Shown piece after piece: positions 16,266 through 27,500 of a stretch of 27,500 nt of DNA. The notes beneath the pieces were generated by a model. It saw only the letters and a program-made list of their open reading frames with translations, searched no databases and was not told the origin of the DNA. Where the stretch lies: contig NC_006680.1 in assembly GCF_000091045.1 (NCBI RefSeq), positions 57,501-85,000 of the forward strand. Direction: 5' to 3'. Numbering within the stretch: the first letter of the stretch is position 1; each line of letters starts with the position of its first letter. The stretch is from Cryptococcus deneoformans JEC21. Its lineage: Eukaryota > Basidiomycota > Tremellomycetes > Tremellales > Cryptococcaceae. The translations under genes were made by a program, and so were the position numbers.

Positions 16266-19177
16266 TCATTTACTTTGCCTATCCCCGTTGAGCATCGCCA
16301 ACAACCCTGCAGCTCCCATAGGCGGGCGGGGTATAGGGTGGTACACATTCGCCGCCTGCCCCTGCGTCTGAACCCCCGCGAATGATGACTTTGTAGGCAA
16401 CGTCCTCTGCCCATTCTGCCCACTCTGCCCAATTTGTCCAACGCGATTATACTGACCCACCTGACCCAACTGGGGAGGTAACCCTTGATTATGTATAGGC
16501 GGCATGGGGAGCGGATGTTGATGCTGATGCTGCTGTTGCCCATTCACATTCACATTCACCTGATGAGGCAACATTCCTTGACCCTGGGGCACGGGCGGAC
16601 TGTTGTAATAGCCTACCGCTGGTCCTGGTCCTGGTCCTGGCATGTTTACCGATATGGGCTGGGAACCAATCTGCGTGTGTGGCGGTGAGCCCCCCGGGAA
16701 CGTCTGATAGTACCCTTGTCCTTGTTGTCCTTGTCCTTGGCCCGGAACTTGAGCTAATCCCTGTGCATGAGGGGCGCCTAGGTTGATGTACATCCCCTGC
16801 ATATTCTGCGGAGAAGTAAGGTGGGGGTGAGGAACATGGGCAGCGGGACGGTAAGATTGGCTCATCGGCATTGGCATAGGCATCGACATGGGCGGTGGGG
16901 CGATGATAGGTGGTCGGGCTTGGGTCGCATTGGTATTCATGTTCATGTTCATATTTGCATGCCCGTGTCCCGGATGGGGTGGAAGGGACGGATGAGCCGG
17001 AGGAGCCGGAGGGGCTGGGTGGGACAAGAGCGGCTCATGAGATGGGTAAGATGACTGAGATGGATAGGGTGCGTAAGGATGACGTGCGAGGTTAGGTGGC
17101 AGAGACTGTGGTGGGATGGTGCTTTGCGTTTGCATTGACCCCAGTGGAGGTGAGACTAATTGTTTACCTTGTTCACCATCAGTCCTCGCCGTTGCCATCG
17201 TCGCCGCTGTTGGCGCCGAACCTATTTCTGTTGCCGGACTGCCTCCTATCCCTGCAATTGTCATATCCAACAGCGCCCTTGCCCTTGCTTGCCTCTCTGT
17301 CTCTCCGCTCTCGCTTTCTAACCTGTTAGCGGACGGTGTGCTCGATTGAGAGGTGGTAATGACGACACCAGCGTCAGAGTCTCTGATTCCAGCCATATTG
17401 CCAGTCCCAGATAAAGCAGCGACGTTTCTTCGAAGAGAAGAAGGGGGTGCTTGAGGGGAAATTACGGAAAGAAGTCTGTCGTGATGGGGTTGGGGTTGGG
17501 CCTGAGTTTGAGTTTGGGTTGATGGTTGCGTTTTTGCAGCAGGACGCGCTTCGCTAGGTTTCTGATTTAGCATCGCCAACAAATTGGTTTGCTTCAAAGT
17601 CTTTCCCTGAGGCTGGGGCTGAGGCTGGGGCTGAGGAGCCTCCTTCTGCGGAGTCGCCCCTCCTACCCCACCCAACAATCTCGCGAGCGCATCATCCTCC
17701 TTCTTCCTCATCTCTTCCTCTGTCTGTTGCCTCTGGCGCAAACGCAATGCATCTTCTTCCTCTTGCAAAACGTTAAGTCCGCCAAACAATCTCTCCAAAC
17801 CGGCGTTGTTATCGCTACCCAATACCGCCGCTCGAGAAGGTGCCATAATTTCTTCTTCTTGCTTATGTATGAACTTTGTGAAAAGCTGGTCCAACGCTGA
17901 GGATCCACGGGAAGGAAAATGTGAAGGAGAAGGGGCGTGAGGGACCGGCGAGTTGGATGGAGAGCCGGTAAAGGTGTCAAATTGGAAAGGCTGGATGTCC
18001 CGGTGGAAAACGGAGGAGTTTTTACCTGTAGGCTTCGATTGACGTGCTTTGGGATAAGGGTCCATTCCGTGCTCTTTCATCCATGATTTGAGAGGACTAC
18101 AGTGCGTCAGCAGAGCCTTATATCCCGGGGTCATTGACAAGGCTCACTTGACAAAGGGGGTTACATTGTAAAATCTTTTGGCTTTTGCTGTCTTTCTGGG
18201 ACCTCTCTTATTTCCAGACCACGTAGGGAGGTCTTGAAGGGCGACCCACTCAATCGCCTAAATTGCTTGTCAGCATACCCGCAGTCCGGTTTGTGACAAG
18301 AACGAACTCCAATCTCGTGTCTCGTCTGCGTTTCAAACTCTGTAGCCTCATCGATGCCTGGGACAATGAACATGGTAACCTCTTGAGCGTTGATATATGT
18401 TTTGATCTTGTCATCAGGGTTGACCATCCCCGTCAAATCAAAACCCGTTTCCTCTTCCACCTAGCAAATCCTTGTCAGCACTTCCGCAGCGCGTTACATT
18501 GCAACACCCAACCACCCTACTCACCTCTCGGACAGCGCAAGCTTCCTCACTCTCAGCCAGATTGATCTTGCCCCTAGGGAAACTCCATCCCGCATTTGAC
18601 TTCCACCCTCTCACTAGCAACACCTTGTCACCCTCTTTATTCAAAAGTATACCTCCGCAACAAGGGACCATCCGCTTGTACGACTTGTATTCGTCCCAAA
18701 CACTCTCATAATCCACAGCACTCCCAGATACGAGTCGGCTATACAGCGGTGATGACTCGATGATTAACCGGGTGAATTGCCGTTGGGAAAGAGAGGGGAG
18801 AGAGGGGTTCAGTGGACGAAGATAATCTTCATAGAACCAATGGCTGCGTGGTTGTTTTCAGCGCGCAACCCATCACTGCATCCAGCGACAGAACCGCAGG
18901 GAAAGGGAAAAGCGAAAACTCACGCCTGTTCAGCTTGCCAGTACACTCTCAACAAGTTCATCTCCTCTTTTGGAAGATTTATTAAGAACCTGGCGTTAAG
19001 ATCTTCAAGGATCTCGTCAAAGCTCATATCTCTAAACATGTTGTCCTCATCGTCGCCGGTGGTTATATCATCTTGATCCGGACCGACTACGGGGAATGAG
19101 TTGGATTCAAGAGGTGAAGAGGACGATGAAGGGGAATAGTACCCCGGATGTAGGTGTGGGTGTACTGGTAACGGCAT
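16266..19177 (-). CDS. DCP2: mRNA-decapping enzyme Dcp2 (Nudix hydrolase)
   Basis: The catalytic subunit of the decapping complex: it hydrolyses the m7G cap of mRNA to m7GDP and 5'-phosphate RNA, acting with Dcp1 in P-bodies. Five exons on the minus strand (19177-18924, 18843-18525, 18460-18308, 18257-18148, 18096-16266) give 888 residues. The N-terminal helical domain begins with SFDEILEDLNARFLINLP and includes HWFYEDYLRP. A perfect Nudix box GX5EX7REVEEETGF lies at about residues 176-198, holding the Mg-binding glutamates. Box B follows (RFYNVTPFVNPLKSWMKEH). The long C-terminal tail is low-complexity: PQ repeats, a PM repeat, an NM repeat, PGPGPGP, and many Gln/Gly. Short leucine-rich helices (LDQLF, LERLFGGL, LARLLGGV, LLAMLNQ, and a final LLAMLNGD) resemble the Edc3/Pdc1-binding helical leucine motifs of fission yeast Dcp2. 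A longer in-frame start at 19270 exists, but it reads as 5' UTR. Intron 3 uses a GTTCGT donor. Confidence 0.96.
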
Positions 19178-19800
19178 CGCATGGACGATGTTGGATGCTG
19201 TAGATGATGGATGGTGAAGAAGCAGATAGATGTATAAATAAATGGACGGATGGATGTTTACTGCGTGCAACGAACGACGAACAGCGGCGACGTTGTTGAT
19301 GATGACGACGGCGAAAGTGATGATGTACCAGTAAATGCTTTTTCATGCTCTCCTTTTACTCATTCGCAAAGTGCCGAGCATGCATACACCTGCCATGTCC
19401 TCCACGAGGCCTTGGTACCATCCTCCATCATAAAGCGTGTCGTCAACATGCACATGAGGTGTGGACTTGTGTTCCATGTCTCTGTATTTTCGTCTCATTT
19501 CACACCAATCGAGCGACCCCTTGGTGCCACCACTACTATAGCCACGCATTTGCATCCATCGCAAGAAGAACGGTCAATCCCTATACACAACATCTGAACA
19601 AGCACTACTAGACACTCAGAAAAGATATCAAGCACGGGTGGGATATGAAGGAGAATAGAGAGAAAAAGACAATTTCGAGGAGGTCGATATAGAATTAGGA
19701 AATCGAAAATATATGTACACAAAAAAGAAGATCCGACAATCGTCCATTTAGGACCCTTCGACTGTTCCCTCCACGTCTCACTCGCACTTTATCCATTCAG
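19178..19800. promoter_or_regulatory. DCP2 upstream region and 3' end of the anillin-like gene
   Basis: 623 bases between two tandem minus-strand genes. It must hold the anillin-like 3' UTR and the DCP2 promoter and 5' UTR. GATGATG/ACGACG-type short repeats lie at about 19275-19325. No exon or RNA gene was seen. Confidence 0.5.
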
Positions 19801-22800
19801 CTAACGTTTCCCAGCCGCAGAGGGACGTTTAACAGATACCTTTCTCCCCTCTTTTGCCAGACTACCGCTGGAAGCTGACCGCTTTGCAGCCTTTTCGCGC
19901 ATACGCAAAGTAAGAAGCTCTGCCCAAAGCGGATTTGAAGGGATCTTGCCCACAAGACCTTGAAGCACTTCCATCCTGTATGCATTATCCGTCAGTATTC
20001 GTGAAATGGAACAAATAGCAGGTAAAATGTGAAGGAAAACTCACCATCCCGCCTTGGCAGTATCCGTATCAGCCATAAACGTGATCCCTTCCCCATCTTT
20101 AAATTCAATCATGAAGCTCCTTGGTCTCTGACCAAAACCTTCATCCGAATCCCTCGGGCGCATTGTCATCTTTGACTTCGGCGTACCCGGCTGATCCTCG
20201 TTGAGATCTATGATGGATATTGCTTGACGGAGGTCAATCATGGCTACTTTTTTCTTGGTAACTTCGTTGATTGCTACGAGGTTACCACCGATGATCTTGA
20301 ATAAACGTCTTTTAGGGTTCTTCAAAGGCAAAACAGTCAGCTCTTCCAGTTTCGCTCATTGGATCTTGATTGTTTTCTTGACTCACGTTCAAATCCCCAC
20401 CATCTTGGGTCAACACTCCATCGTAGTAGTCATGCTCATGCCAAGCATGGTGCCTCAAACCTCTCAGACAGTCATCAATACACTGTGGCAACTCGTCCGC
20501 GTTCAGACCAGGAATAGGTGGCAACCTGAACACTTGCAACGTAATCTTTGCTAATGCTTTCCTCGCACTTTCACCTTCTTTGCTGCTACCTGATCCACTT
20601 GCTCCTAATGAGCCAACATTACTAGCATCGCCCTTAAACATTGCAAACATCGGGTAACGAATCTCAAGCACGCGGGCTTCACAATTCTTGGCAATAGTCT
20701 TGAACTGGATATGCGTCTTTGCAATCGTGCCATTTGTTGAGTCGAGAAGATAGTTGGCAATGGTCTCTTTTTTCGCGACTGTGGGCGTAGAAACCGGAAT
20801 GGCGGGTCTCACGTCTTTCTTGGGCACAGCGCCTTTCGGTACAGGACCTTTGGGTTTACGAGGAGATCCGAAAAGCGCACGTAAGTGACCACCATGGTGT
20901 TTGGCCGGTGAAGCCGTAACAGTCGGCTGTGGTGGGTTGTTTTTCTCATGGATGAGCTTCAGGATGTGAGGATCGCGACGGATATCGATGGAAAGGGAAA
21001 ACTCAAAGTTGGGGTGTTCCACTCTATACCTCATCAGTAGACATTCTCGCCTGATAACAGCCGATTATGAAATGAAAACGCACAAACTGAACTCTTGATT
21101 CACCCTCGCACCTTCTTTCAGCACGGAATAAGGCGTCTTAATGTAGTCAATCCCATTATCCAGAGTAATACAAAAGTGCGTTTGTTCTTGCGGGATGGGA
21201 AACTGGACACCCTCAATACCAAGTACTTTGACAAAGATGGTACCGGTTGCCTTTCCCAGATCGGCTTCACGCTCTCGCATTGCCTTGATAGCTGCCGCGT
21301 GCTCGTGCTGTTACACTGAGTCAGCTCACAGAACCGCACTCTATCTCCGGAAAAAGCCAACTCACAAGATCGGATGGTCGTCTGAGGGCTTTCCAGGCTT
21401 TACCAACTTCAAGGTTACCGGCATTACTATGCGGTACCTTGCCGTTGTACGAAGCCCGTACAACAGGTCGCTCTCGAACCTTATACCCTCGCTTTGTTTT
21501 TGATCAGTAATCTCATCAAAATACTAGACAGTAATCCTCACCTCTGATCCAATATTGTCAACCTCTTCTCTGAAGGCATCAAGGATCGACCTCTCTTCGT
21601 CATCAATCCCTAACGTTAGCCTCGGGTTCCCTCTGGTACCCCTCCTCGCTGCTACTCCTGATGGAGTCCCATTGTTCCCAGCATTAGGAGGGCCCATCAT
21701 GGTATGCCTATGGCTCTTCGCCTGACTGATTTCCGCATTGACATCTCCCGTACTCAGACTTCTCCTACTCTTTCTCGAGCTTGCACTAATTGCGCTGACC
21801 GCACTCGCTATGCTAACCTGGCGATCCCTATCCTGGCGACGTTTGGCAATGATTGCTTGCTCTCGTGCCGTAGGTCCGTCTTTCGAGGATTGTGTACCGC
21901 TTAAGCTGGACCGAGGGGAGATAGACGTTTCCGAAATCGGACGGACATTGTTGCTAACTCGTCTTTTGGATACCGGCGATCCAGGACCAATTTCAGACTC
22001 CTCTGCCTTGGAGTTTACGTCAAGTAATCCATTGGGATTTTTCAAGATACCAGCAGGCTTGTCTATGTCCTTTCCGGGAGTGGGTACACGAGACATCGCA
22101 GCAGCAATTGTCCCACTTACATCTCTCTCCATCTTCTCTTCTCCCTCCTTGTTTTCACCAGCATCCCGCCGCACAAGAGCAACAATCTTGTCCAAAGCAG
22201 ATTTGGCTTCACCACCTTCACGTTCAGACTGCTTGAAAACCTCATGGGCGGACTGGGTCTGGCTTCGGGGTCGCATACCGGGTCGTTCGGCAGAATGGGA
22301 TTGAGATTGACGACAAGTAACGCGGCCGAGAATTTCAGACTTGGGTCTGGGCTTGCTAGGAGTCGAGGGTGCACTCGAAACCATAGCAGGCGACTCTGCA
22401 GGTGGTGACGGCAGGTCCTTATCCATTGACACTCTCCTATTTCTCTTCATTTCGAAATCATTCAGACTCGTCCTTGAAAAGCTTTTTGACAAGCTATCCA
22501 TGTCCATACTAGCTGGGCGGCGGCTAAGGCTGCCATCAGCAATACGCTGTTGAATCGTCTCGCGAATCATTTCGCGTGAAATGCGTTGACGAATACGATT
22601 TGTGGTCGAATCATGCGTCGTCTTCTTTTCTTGAGAATGGGATTTCAAGGGAGAAGGTGAAAAGTCGCTTGCAGAGTTCGAGGCGATCTTCGGAATGTCT
22701 TCTTTGGTCGCTCTTTCCACTTCAATAGGCGTCGTCACCTTCTTCTGCTCGACAGAGCTCAATCTCAAGGGAATGGATTCAGATTTGACAACCTTTTCGC

Positions 22801-25326
22801 CTTTATCATCAGCAGAGTCAAAGTTGATGGTTTCAAAGTTGAAGTTGAGCTCTGGCAACCTGTGCGGGCTTTCTGGTTTGGTCGCTTCAAGAGCGGAAGG
22901 AAGAGTAGGCGGTGTGAGAGGACGGTCAACGTCGTCAGCTAGAGACTCGGATTTGGAGTCACTACTAGAGACAGATGATGATGTGGCTCGTTCTTCGACA
23001 GGCTGAACAGCCTGTTCAAAAGTGGACGCAGAGTTGAAGAAGGGGGAGGTCTTATCAATATCTGGCAGACTGAATCCACCAACAGCCAATTTGCCCTCCT
23101 TCATATTGTTAGCGACTACAACCAGTTACGGTCTTCCAAAAAACTCACTTCAGTCTCTTTCTGAGGGCTCATCACAGGACTCGGCACTTCAACAGGCATC
23201 GGCGCAGGAGGAGGAACCTTTGGCAACTTCCTGATGGGCTTCTCTTCTACCACTTCTTCTTCTCTCCATTCAAACACTGGCTCAGACTCTGGCAAAGGAG
23301 AAGTGGGAGCGGACGAAGTCGGGAGAGATCTGTTCGGCCTGCCAGGCATACCCAAACCCAGTTCTCTAGTTGCCAATATCCTTGCAGCCAGAACTCTATC
23401 TTTATGACTTGTCCTTCCCAATGGCACACCGTCCTCTTCTCGGTTCTTAGATTCTTCGGAAGAAGGCAGAATGGTTTTGGTTGCCGTTTGGAGAGTGATA
23501 AATGGATCAGGCAAGGGACCAGATTGGTGTGCGTGAGGTTCTGGCCCTTGCTGACGCTTTGGTTCCGGGGCGCGAGAGGGTAGGGAAGGTGTAACTGACG
23601 CGAAAGGATCGTTATAGTCATGATAGAATGAAGGAGAGGTAGGGGTGATGGGAGGAAGGATTGATGGCTGAGCTGCATTGGCATTGAAAAGCATACGATG
23701 CTCTTGAGCGTGCGGGAGGCTAGGTTGCTCAATAGGAATATGTAAAGCCGTCTTGTGCGCCTCGGCAGCTCGCTCAGCATGGTGCGTGCGGCCAAAAGGA
23801 ATTCCAGCTGAATCAGTCTCGCTAAAGACGTCGTGGTTCTCAAACAGTGGCGAGGCATGAACCGAGTCACCAAGACTTGGTGTAGCTAAGTACGGTTTAT
23901 CAGACTCATTCTCAGCCTCGGTGAAAGAGGTCTCGAGAGGAATTTCAAACGCCGCTTGATCTTGGAATGCTGGAGTGTCCATCTCGGGAGGAGAAAACAG
24001 ACCTTCTTGCACAAGTGTGTCCATAAAGTCGGCAGTGGTAGACTCGTTATGCTGGGCGCCATGATCGTCATGCGACTCTTGTTCGATTTCTTCATTTGGA
24101 GACATGTTCTCCCCCTCAATGAGTAGATCATCCAAGCTATTCTGGCGCTCATCCTCCCAATCCGCCTCATCCTCCATCTCTACGTCGAAACTTCCATCGG
24201 CACTAGGTTCAGCGCTAAGAATTTCATACTCCTTGACGTCGGGGGTAGGTTGGAATGTGACCGTCTTCTTCGAAGGACTGTCGTAGCCTTGAGATGCACG
24301 ACGAGGCCCGCGCAAACGACGAGAAGGTGTCAAGGCAGACTTGTGCGCTGTAGGAGTAGGCATGGGCTCAAAATCGACAGGGTAAGATGCAGAAAGCTGC
24401 TCGCGAAGAGGAGAAGGTCCATTAGATGGGGGCGCGAGGAAGACATTTGAAGCCACGGAGCGAGGAGAGGAAGATGAGGGCGATCGGTGAGCCATGGAAC
24501 CGAGAGTACCAGGGGAAGCGCGACGTTGTTTGCCACCTGAAACTCTCCTTGGAGAAGGCGACGAAAAGACATCGTCTATCTCGACGGGAACCGCTCCAGG
24601 AGCCGCAGAAGCAGTTTCGTCTGCCTGGTTGTCAGAAGCAGCGGACAAGCCGCTAGGTGACTTTTTAAAAGGCGACTTGCTGACATAGCTCCCTTCAACG
24701 AGTCCCTTGAGACCCATGCTAGCCCTTGGCAGCCTCTTGCCGTATCTGACATCTGGACTCTCATTCTCCTTGCTCCCGGAAACATCGCGCTCGCCAGACG
24801 ATCGACGTTCGCCATTCGACACAGGAAAAGCAACTCGTGGACGTTCACCGGAGACTTTACGTTGACCGTTGACAGCCGCACCCCCACTGGGTGATCGGCT
24901 TCCGCTCCTCTTAGCAGATATTCCAAGACCAATCGCCGTCTTTGGCGTCGATCCAACGCCTCTCGCGCTTGGCGCTACCTCTCCCAACCGTCTCGTAGTT
25001 CGCCTCTCATGGATCACCTGATCATTTTCCCCGTTCCCTCCAGCTTGCGGGCTTTTGAATGGTGAATTGGAGACAAGACTATTTGAAGTAACGACTTTGA
25101 AAGAGTTAGACGTTCTTCGAGGCCCTGACTGAGTACTAGGCTCTGGGGAAGGGGAGAGAGAAAGGCCTGATCGATAATCGCCCTTGTTGATTTGAAGAGG
25201 CGACCAGCCTTTGGCTGAAGAATGGATAATGGAATTTCGAGTGGAGATGGATGCAGAGACGGGTGATTGATGGATTCGGATCCGAGCAGACGGGGGAGAA
25301 TGTGGTGAACTGGGTGTTGTTGACAT
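19801..25326 (-). CDS. BUD4: Bud4/anillin-like septum protein with PH domain
   Basis: An anillin-related scaffold of the Bud4/Mid2 type that in fungi binds septins and membrane at the bud neck and organises the septin ring. Seven exons (25326-23149, 23098-21542, 21491-21366, 21307-21084, 21029-20387, 20319-20045, 19975-19801) give 1,725 residues. The first 1,250 residues are Ser/Pro-rich and disordered, with many S/TP sites, among them SPFK, SPFKK and SPSKK, which fit CDK phosphorylation. The anillin-homology (C2-like) domain starts near 1309 with GTIFVKVLGIEGVQFPIP and continues with FCITLDNGIDYIKTPYSVL and VEHPNFEFSLSIDI. A PH domain lies at about 1565-1670 (RRLFKIIGGNLVAINEVTKK, SFMIEFKDGEGITFMADT, then WMEVLQGLV). 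A short basic tail ends AAGKR. Domain order and length match fungal Bud4. An in-frame ATG at 25374 would add 16 residues. It lies upstream of DCP2 on the same strand. Confidence 0.9.
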
Positions 25327-25840
25327 GTTTGTAAGCGTGCTGTGCAGGTGTAAGCTTGATTCCGCGGTTGCCAAGCCGATGACATACTGTTCGTAGGGGC
25401 TGTATACGAGAGTACTTGCAGTGTATGCCTTTCTAGGCCATCCGATAACCTTGAGGGGATCTTATTTGGGCAAGGATTATATAAGCATTGGAAGATAGGG
25501 AGATGAAGAAGTGTGGTTGAGGAATAGACGAACGCCGATAATTGTTTGTTTACGTCTTTTGCGACGAAGTCAAACGCGACCCACAACCATCCACGTGGCC
25601 AGATCTCCGACCAACCCCGAATGTGGCACTTGCTCCGCCTCTTGTCTTGTGCTTGCTTGTGTTTTGCATCTTCTGCTGCCTCTCGAGCTACAGTAATTTC
25701 CAAAGCATAATTGCATCAGCCAAGTGAAAGGAAACAAAAGGGATTAAGAAGAGGAGAAACATATGTATGTTCATAGTACGACGTCGTTGATTACAATATT
25801 CAGTTTCCAGCATCCGCATTGCCGACCTCGTATTCCTCTC
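25327..25840. promoter_or_regulatory. Upstream region of the anillin-like gene
   Basis: 514 bases between the acidic-tailed protein stop and the anillin-like start, both minus strand. A TATATAA lies on the minus strand at about 25476-25482, 150 bases before the start codon, and is a reasonable TATA candidate. No gene was seen. Confidence 0.45.
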
Positions 25841-27096
25841 CTACAAAATATCCTCCTTGTCCTTCGTCTCTGGTTTGTTCTCATCCTGGTCTTTAAGCAC
25901 CTCTGCCTCCTTCTCTTTTCTTTCCCGATCCTTGTAATATTCGTCTATTATTTTTTCCACCGTCGAATCTTTCTCTACATCGGAATCCCACTGTTCATCA
26001 GGGTCAAACCACATGGTTCTTATATGGTTCGGCATCAAATCGATTCGATAAAGGGGATATAAGAGTTCCTCGAAAACATCTTCCGGAAACTCGTCGAAAA
26101 GTTCCATGAAATTCATCTCAGAGAAACTTGATTTGTCGCCGGCGGATTCCAAGAGGAGGTAAAGGAAAGGATTGTAGGAATCATGGTATGCCCAGGCGAC
26201 ATATAGCTGCAAAAGCTCGGCGGGAAATCCTGTTGACCAAGAGAAGAACGGCGCTCGAACGTTGGTCTAAGGATTGGTCCTTGTTAGCAAATATCGATAA
26301 CAACATGGTGCCCAGCGGTTCCTACTTTGATGATATGAGGGATCACGTAAGGAGGGGTACCGGAAGGAACCAAAGTGTAGACTTTGCCAAAAGAACTTTC
26401 TGCTCGGTGGAACTCTTCTCTCCAATCGTTGCCGAGATGTTGCCACACATGTACTGTGGTCGAGTCAGGGACAGTCTTGTCTCGGTACATTTCTGGGTCA
26501 ATGAAAAGACTATGAGAAGTCATCAATACGAGCAACAATCTGTCAAAAGGAGATCCCAATGACTCGTACTTACCCTCTTCGGTTGGCTAAACGCTCCCTT
26601 TCCAAATACGCCGCTCCTTTTCTCACTTCCTGCTCAGTAATCGGACGGAAAATGCATGGATGCAAATCAAAATACCCCAGGTGGTCATAATCGCCTTGTG
26701 ACCATCGGTACACAAGAGCATAGTATGCCCTGACGTCCGGAGGGCTAAGGTTGTCGTCGATAAAGATCAGGTTGTGCTCACATACTTTTGGCAAGTATAA
26801 TAGTCAGGAGCTCACACTCGATCGAAGTCTTTTTCTGGAAGAGTAAAATCCATTATACCATCTACATACCTGGTGGAATAGCCATCCCACAGGGTAGTAA
26901 CCGGCTCGTCCTCCATCGATTGACCCAGCTTCGACGAGTCCCGAATAGGAATGACACCATCTGGCAGAAGTGGGCTCTTGAAGGTCTTGAGTGAAGGTTT
27001 GGGTGGGGGTGTAGGCGGTATGTATACGTTTGCTAGCCATGATGACACTGAGATTCCTGAAACTCGAGCAGGCTTTGAAGTATGTCGTTCGGGCAT
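25841..27096 (-). CDS. Uncharacterised protein with acidic/charged C-terminus
   Basis: I do not recognise this protein. Four exons on the minus strand (27096-26818, 26776-26574, 26509-26326, 26266-25841) give 363 residues. There is no signal peptide or membrane helix. The N-terminus is basic and proline-rich (PPTPPPKP). The middle is rich in aromatic residues (RAYYALVYRWSQGDYDHLG, LHPCIFRPITEQEV, TVHVWQHLGNDWREEF), which suggests a folded domain. The last 50 residues are Glu/Lys/Asp-rich and helical. The first splice is uncertain: I used donor GTGTGA and acceptor TGAG (intron 26817-26777, only 41 bp) because it joins KDFDR to HNLIFIDDN without a stop. An alternative with a GTATGT donor at 26868 and a tiny exon is possible. 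A TATATAA on the minus strand at about 27171-27177 lies 75 bases upstream. Function is unknown. Confidence 0.68.
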
Positions 27097-27500
27097 TTGT
27101 GCGTGGTCTGTGAATCAATAAATTCTGTGATGAAAGACAACACGGACATGGCAAGGGCTTCTACATGGTCTTATATAGTCGCAGGTTCAGGGCATTGACG
27201 GATGCAGTAGAGTATAAAATGACTAAGCGGATATGACAGTGGAAGAGGAAAGTCAATTAACAGACGGACGAAATCGCTAGTAAATGATGATGGTTGAGGT
27301 TGGTCGGATAAAGCATTATTATTAATTTCTCTATTTGTCCCTTCGACGCGGTAGGAGGAAGAGAAGGAAGAGGAGAGGAAGAAAGGGAAGTAGTTTTGCG
27401 GCGCCGAAGGAGAGAGAGAGAGGGAAGAAGGAGGGAGGAAGAGTAGGAGGACTGTGCGAGGAGGCGTTAGGGAGGAGAGAGGTCCGAGCGGAGGGTGCAG
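27097..27500. promoter_or_regulatory. Upstream region with purine tracts, window edge
   Basis: 404 bases upstream of the minus-strand acidic-tailed gene. TATATA at about 27171-27176 fits its promoter. From about 27354 to the edge the plus strand is nearly all purine, including uninterrupted runs near 27354-27390 and 27406-27443 and an (AG)n run. No coding exon is supported. The tract could be a promoter or 5' UTR of a neighbouring gene beyond the edge. Confidence 0.45.
27354..27452. repeat. Purine-rich tract with (GA)n run
   Basis: Two long homopurine runs are separated by TAGTTTTGCGGCGCC; the second contains AGAGAGAGAGAG. On the opposite strand this is a CT tract, common in fungal promoters and 5' UTRs. 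Mirror-like homopurine DNA can form triplex structures, but that is inference. Confidence 0.6.

Noticed and set aside
16485..17349. Plus-strand frames rich in His, Trp and Arg
   Set aside because: Antisense of the Dcp2 repeat tail; composition is explained by the dipeptide repeats.
23247..23873. 208-codon minus-strand frame
   Set aside because: A shifted-frame shadow of the long anillin-like exon; composition is Leu/Ser/Arg-biased as expected for a shadow.
25324..25374. Earlier start MATAESSLHLH for the anillin-like protein
   Set aside because: Not excluded, but the 16 extra residues have no support; the ATG at 25326 was preferred.
1..27500. Transposons, tRNA/rRNA genes, CRISPR arrays, biosynthetic cluster
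   Set aside because: No terminal repeats, transposase motifs, cloverleaf, repeat-spacer pattern or clustered pathway genes were seen by eye.

Overview
The window reads as nuclear DNA from a basidiomycete yeast of the Cryptococcus type (Tremellomycetes). The evidence is the gene structure. Coding regions are cut by many short introns, mostly 41 to 80 bp, with GTRNGT donors, CTNAY branch sites close to a TAG or CAG acceptor, and C-ending codon preference. The proteins themselves are fungal: eIF4B, Dcp2, a Bud4/anillin-type septum protein and SNZ-type vitamin B6 synthase. Species assignment is inference. No mobile element, tRNA, rRNA, CRISPR array or plasmid-like feature was recognised by eye.

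Layout from left to right. 1-157 (-): the 5' end of an L-serine/threonine dehydratase running off the left edge. 1026-1802 (+): a NmrA-like NAD(P)-binding protein. 2843-4197 (+): pyridoxal 5'-phosphate synthase (SNZ1/PDX1). 4955-7154 (-): an unrecognised five-helix membrane protein with about 12 exons, one of only 8 nt. 7316-9484 (+): eIF4B, sharing a 161-bp divergent promoter with the membrane protein. 9649-10799 (-): a dienelactone hydrolase family enzyme. 11880-15807 (+): a large unrecognised proline-rich, coiled-coil protein. 16266-19177 (-): mRNA decapping enzyme Dcp2. 19801-25326 (-): a Bud4/anillin-like protein with a C-terminal PH domain. 25841-27096 (-): an unrecognised acidic-tailed protein. 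27097-27500: upstream DNA with purine tracts.

The genes are ordinary neighbours rather than a dedicated cluster. Two act on mRNA from opposite sides (eIF4B promotes initiation, Dcp2 removes the cap), one builds vitamin B6 and one organises the septum. Three genes (membrane protein, coiled-coil protein, acidic-tailed protein) match no family I can name and are the best places to look for something new. I found no convincing evidence of a novel multi-gene system.

All exon models were built by hand from splice signals, reading-frame phase and family conservation. Most close exactly in frame, but no transcript data were available. UTRs, promoters and transcription starts are not defined.
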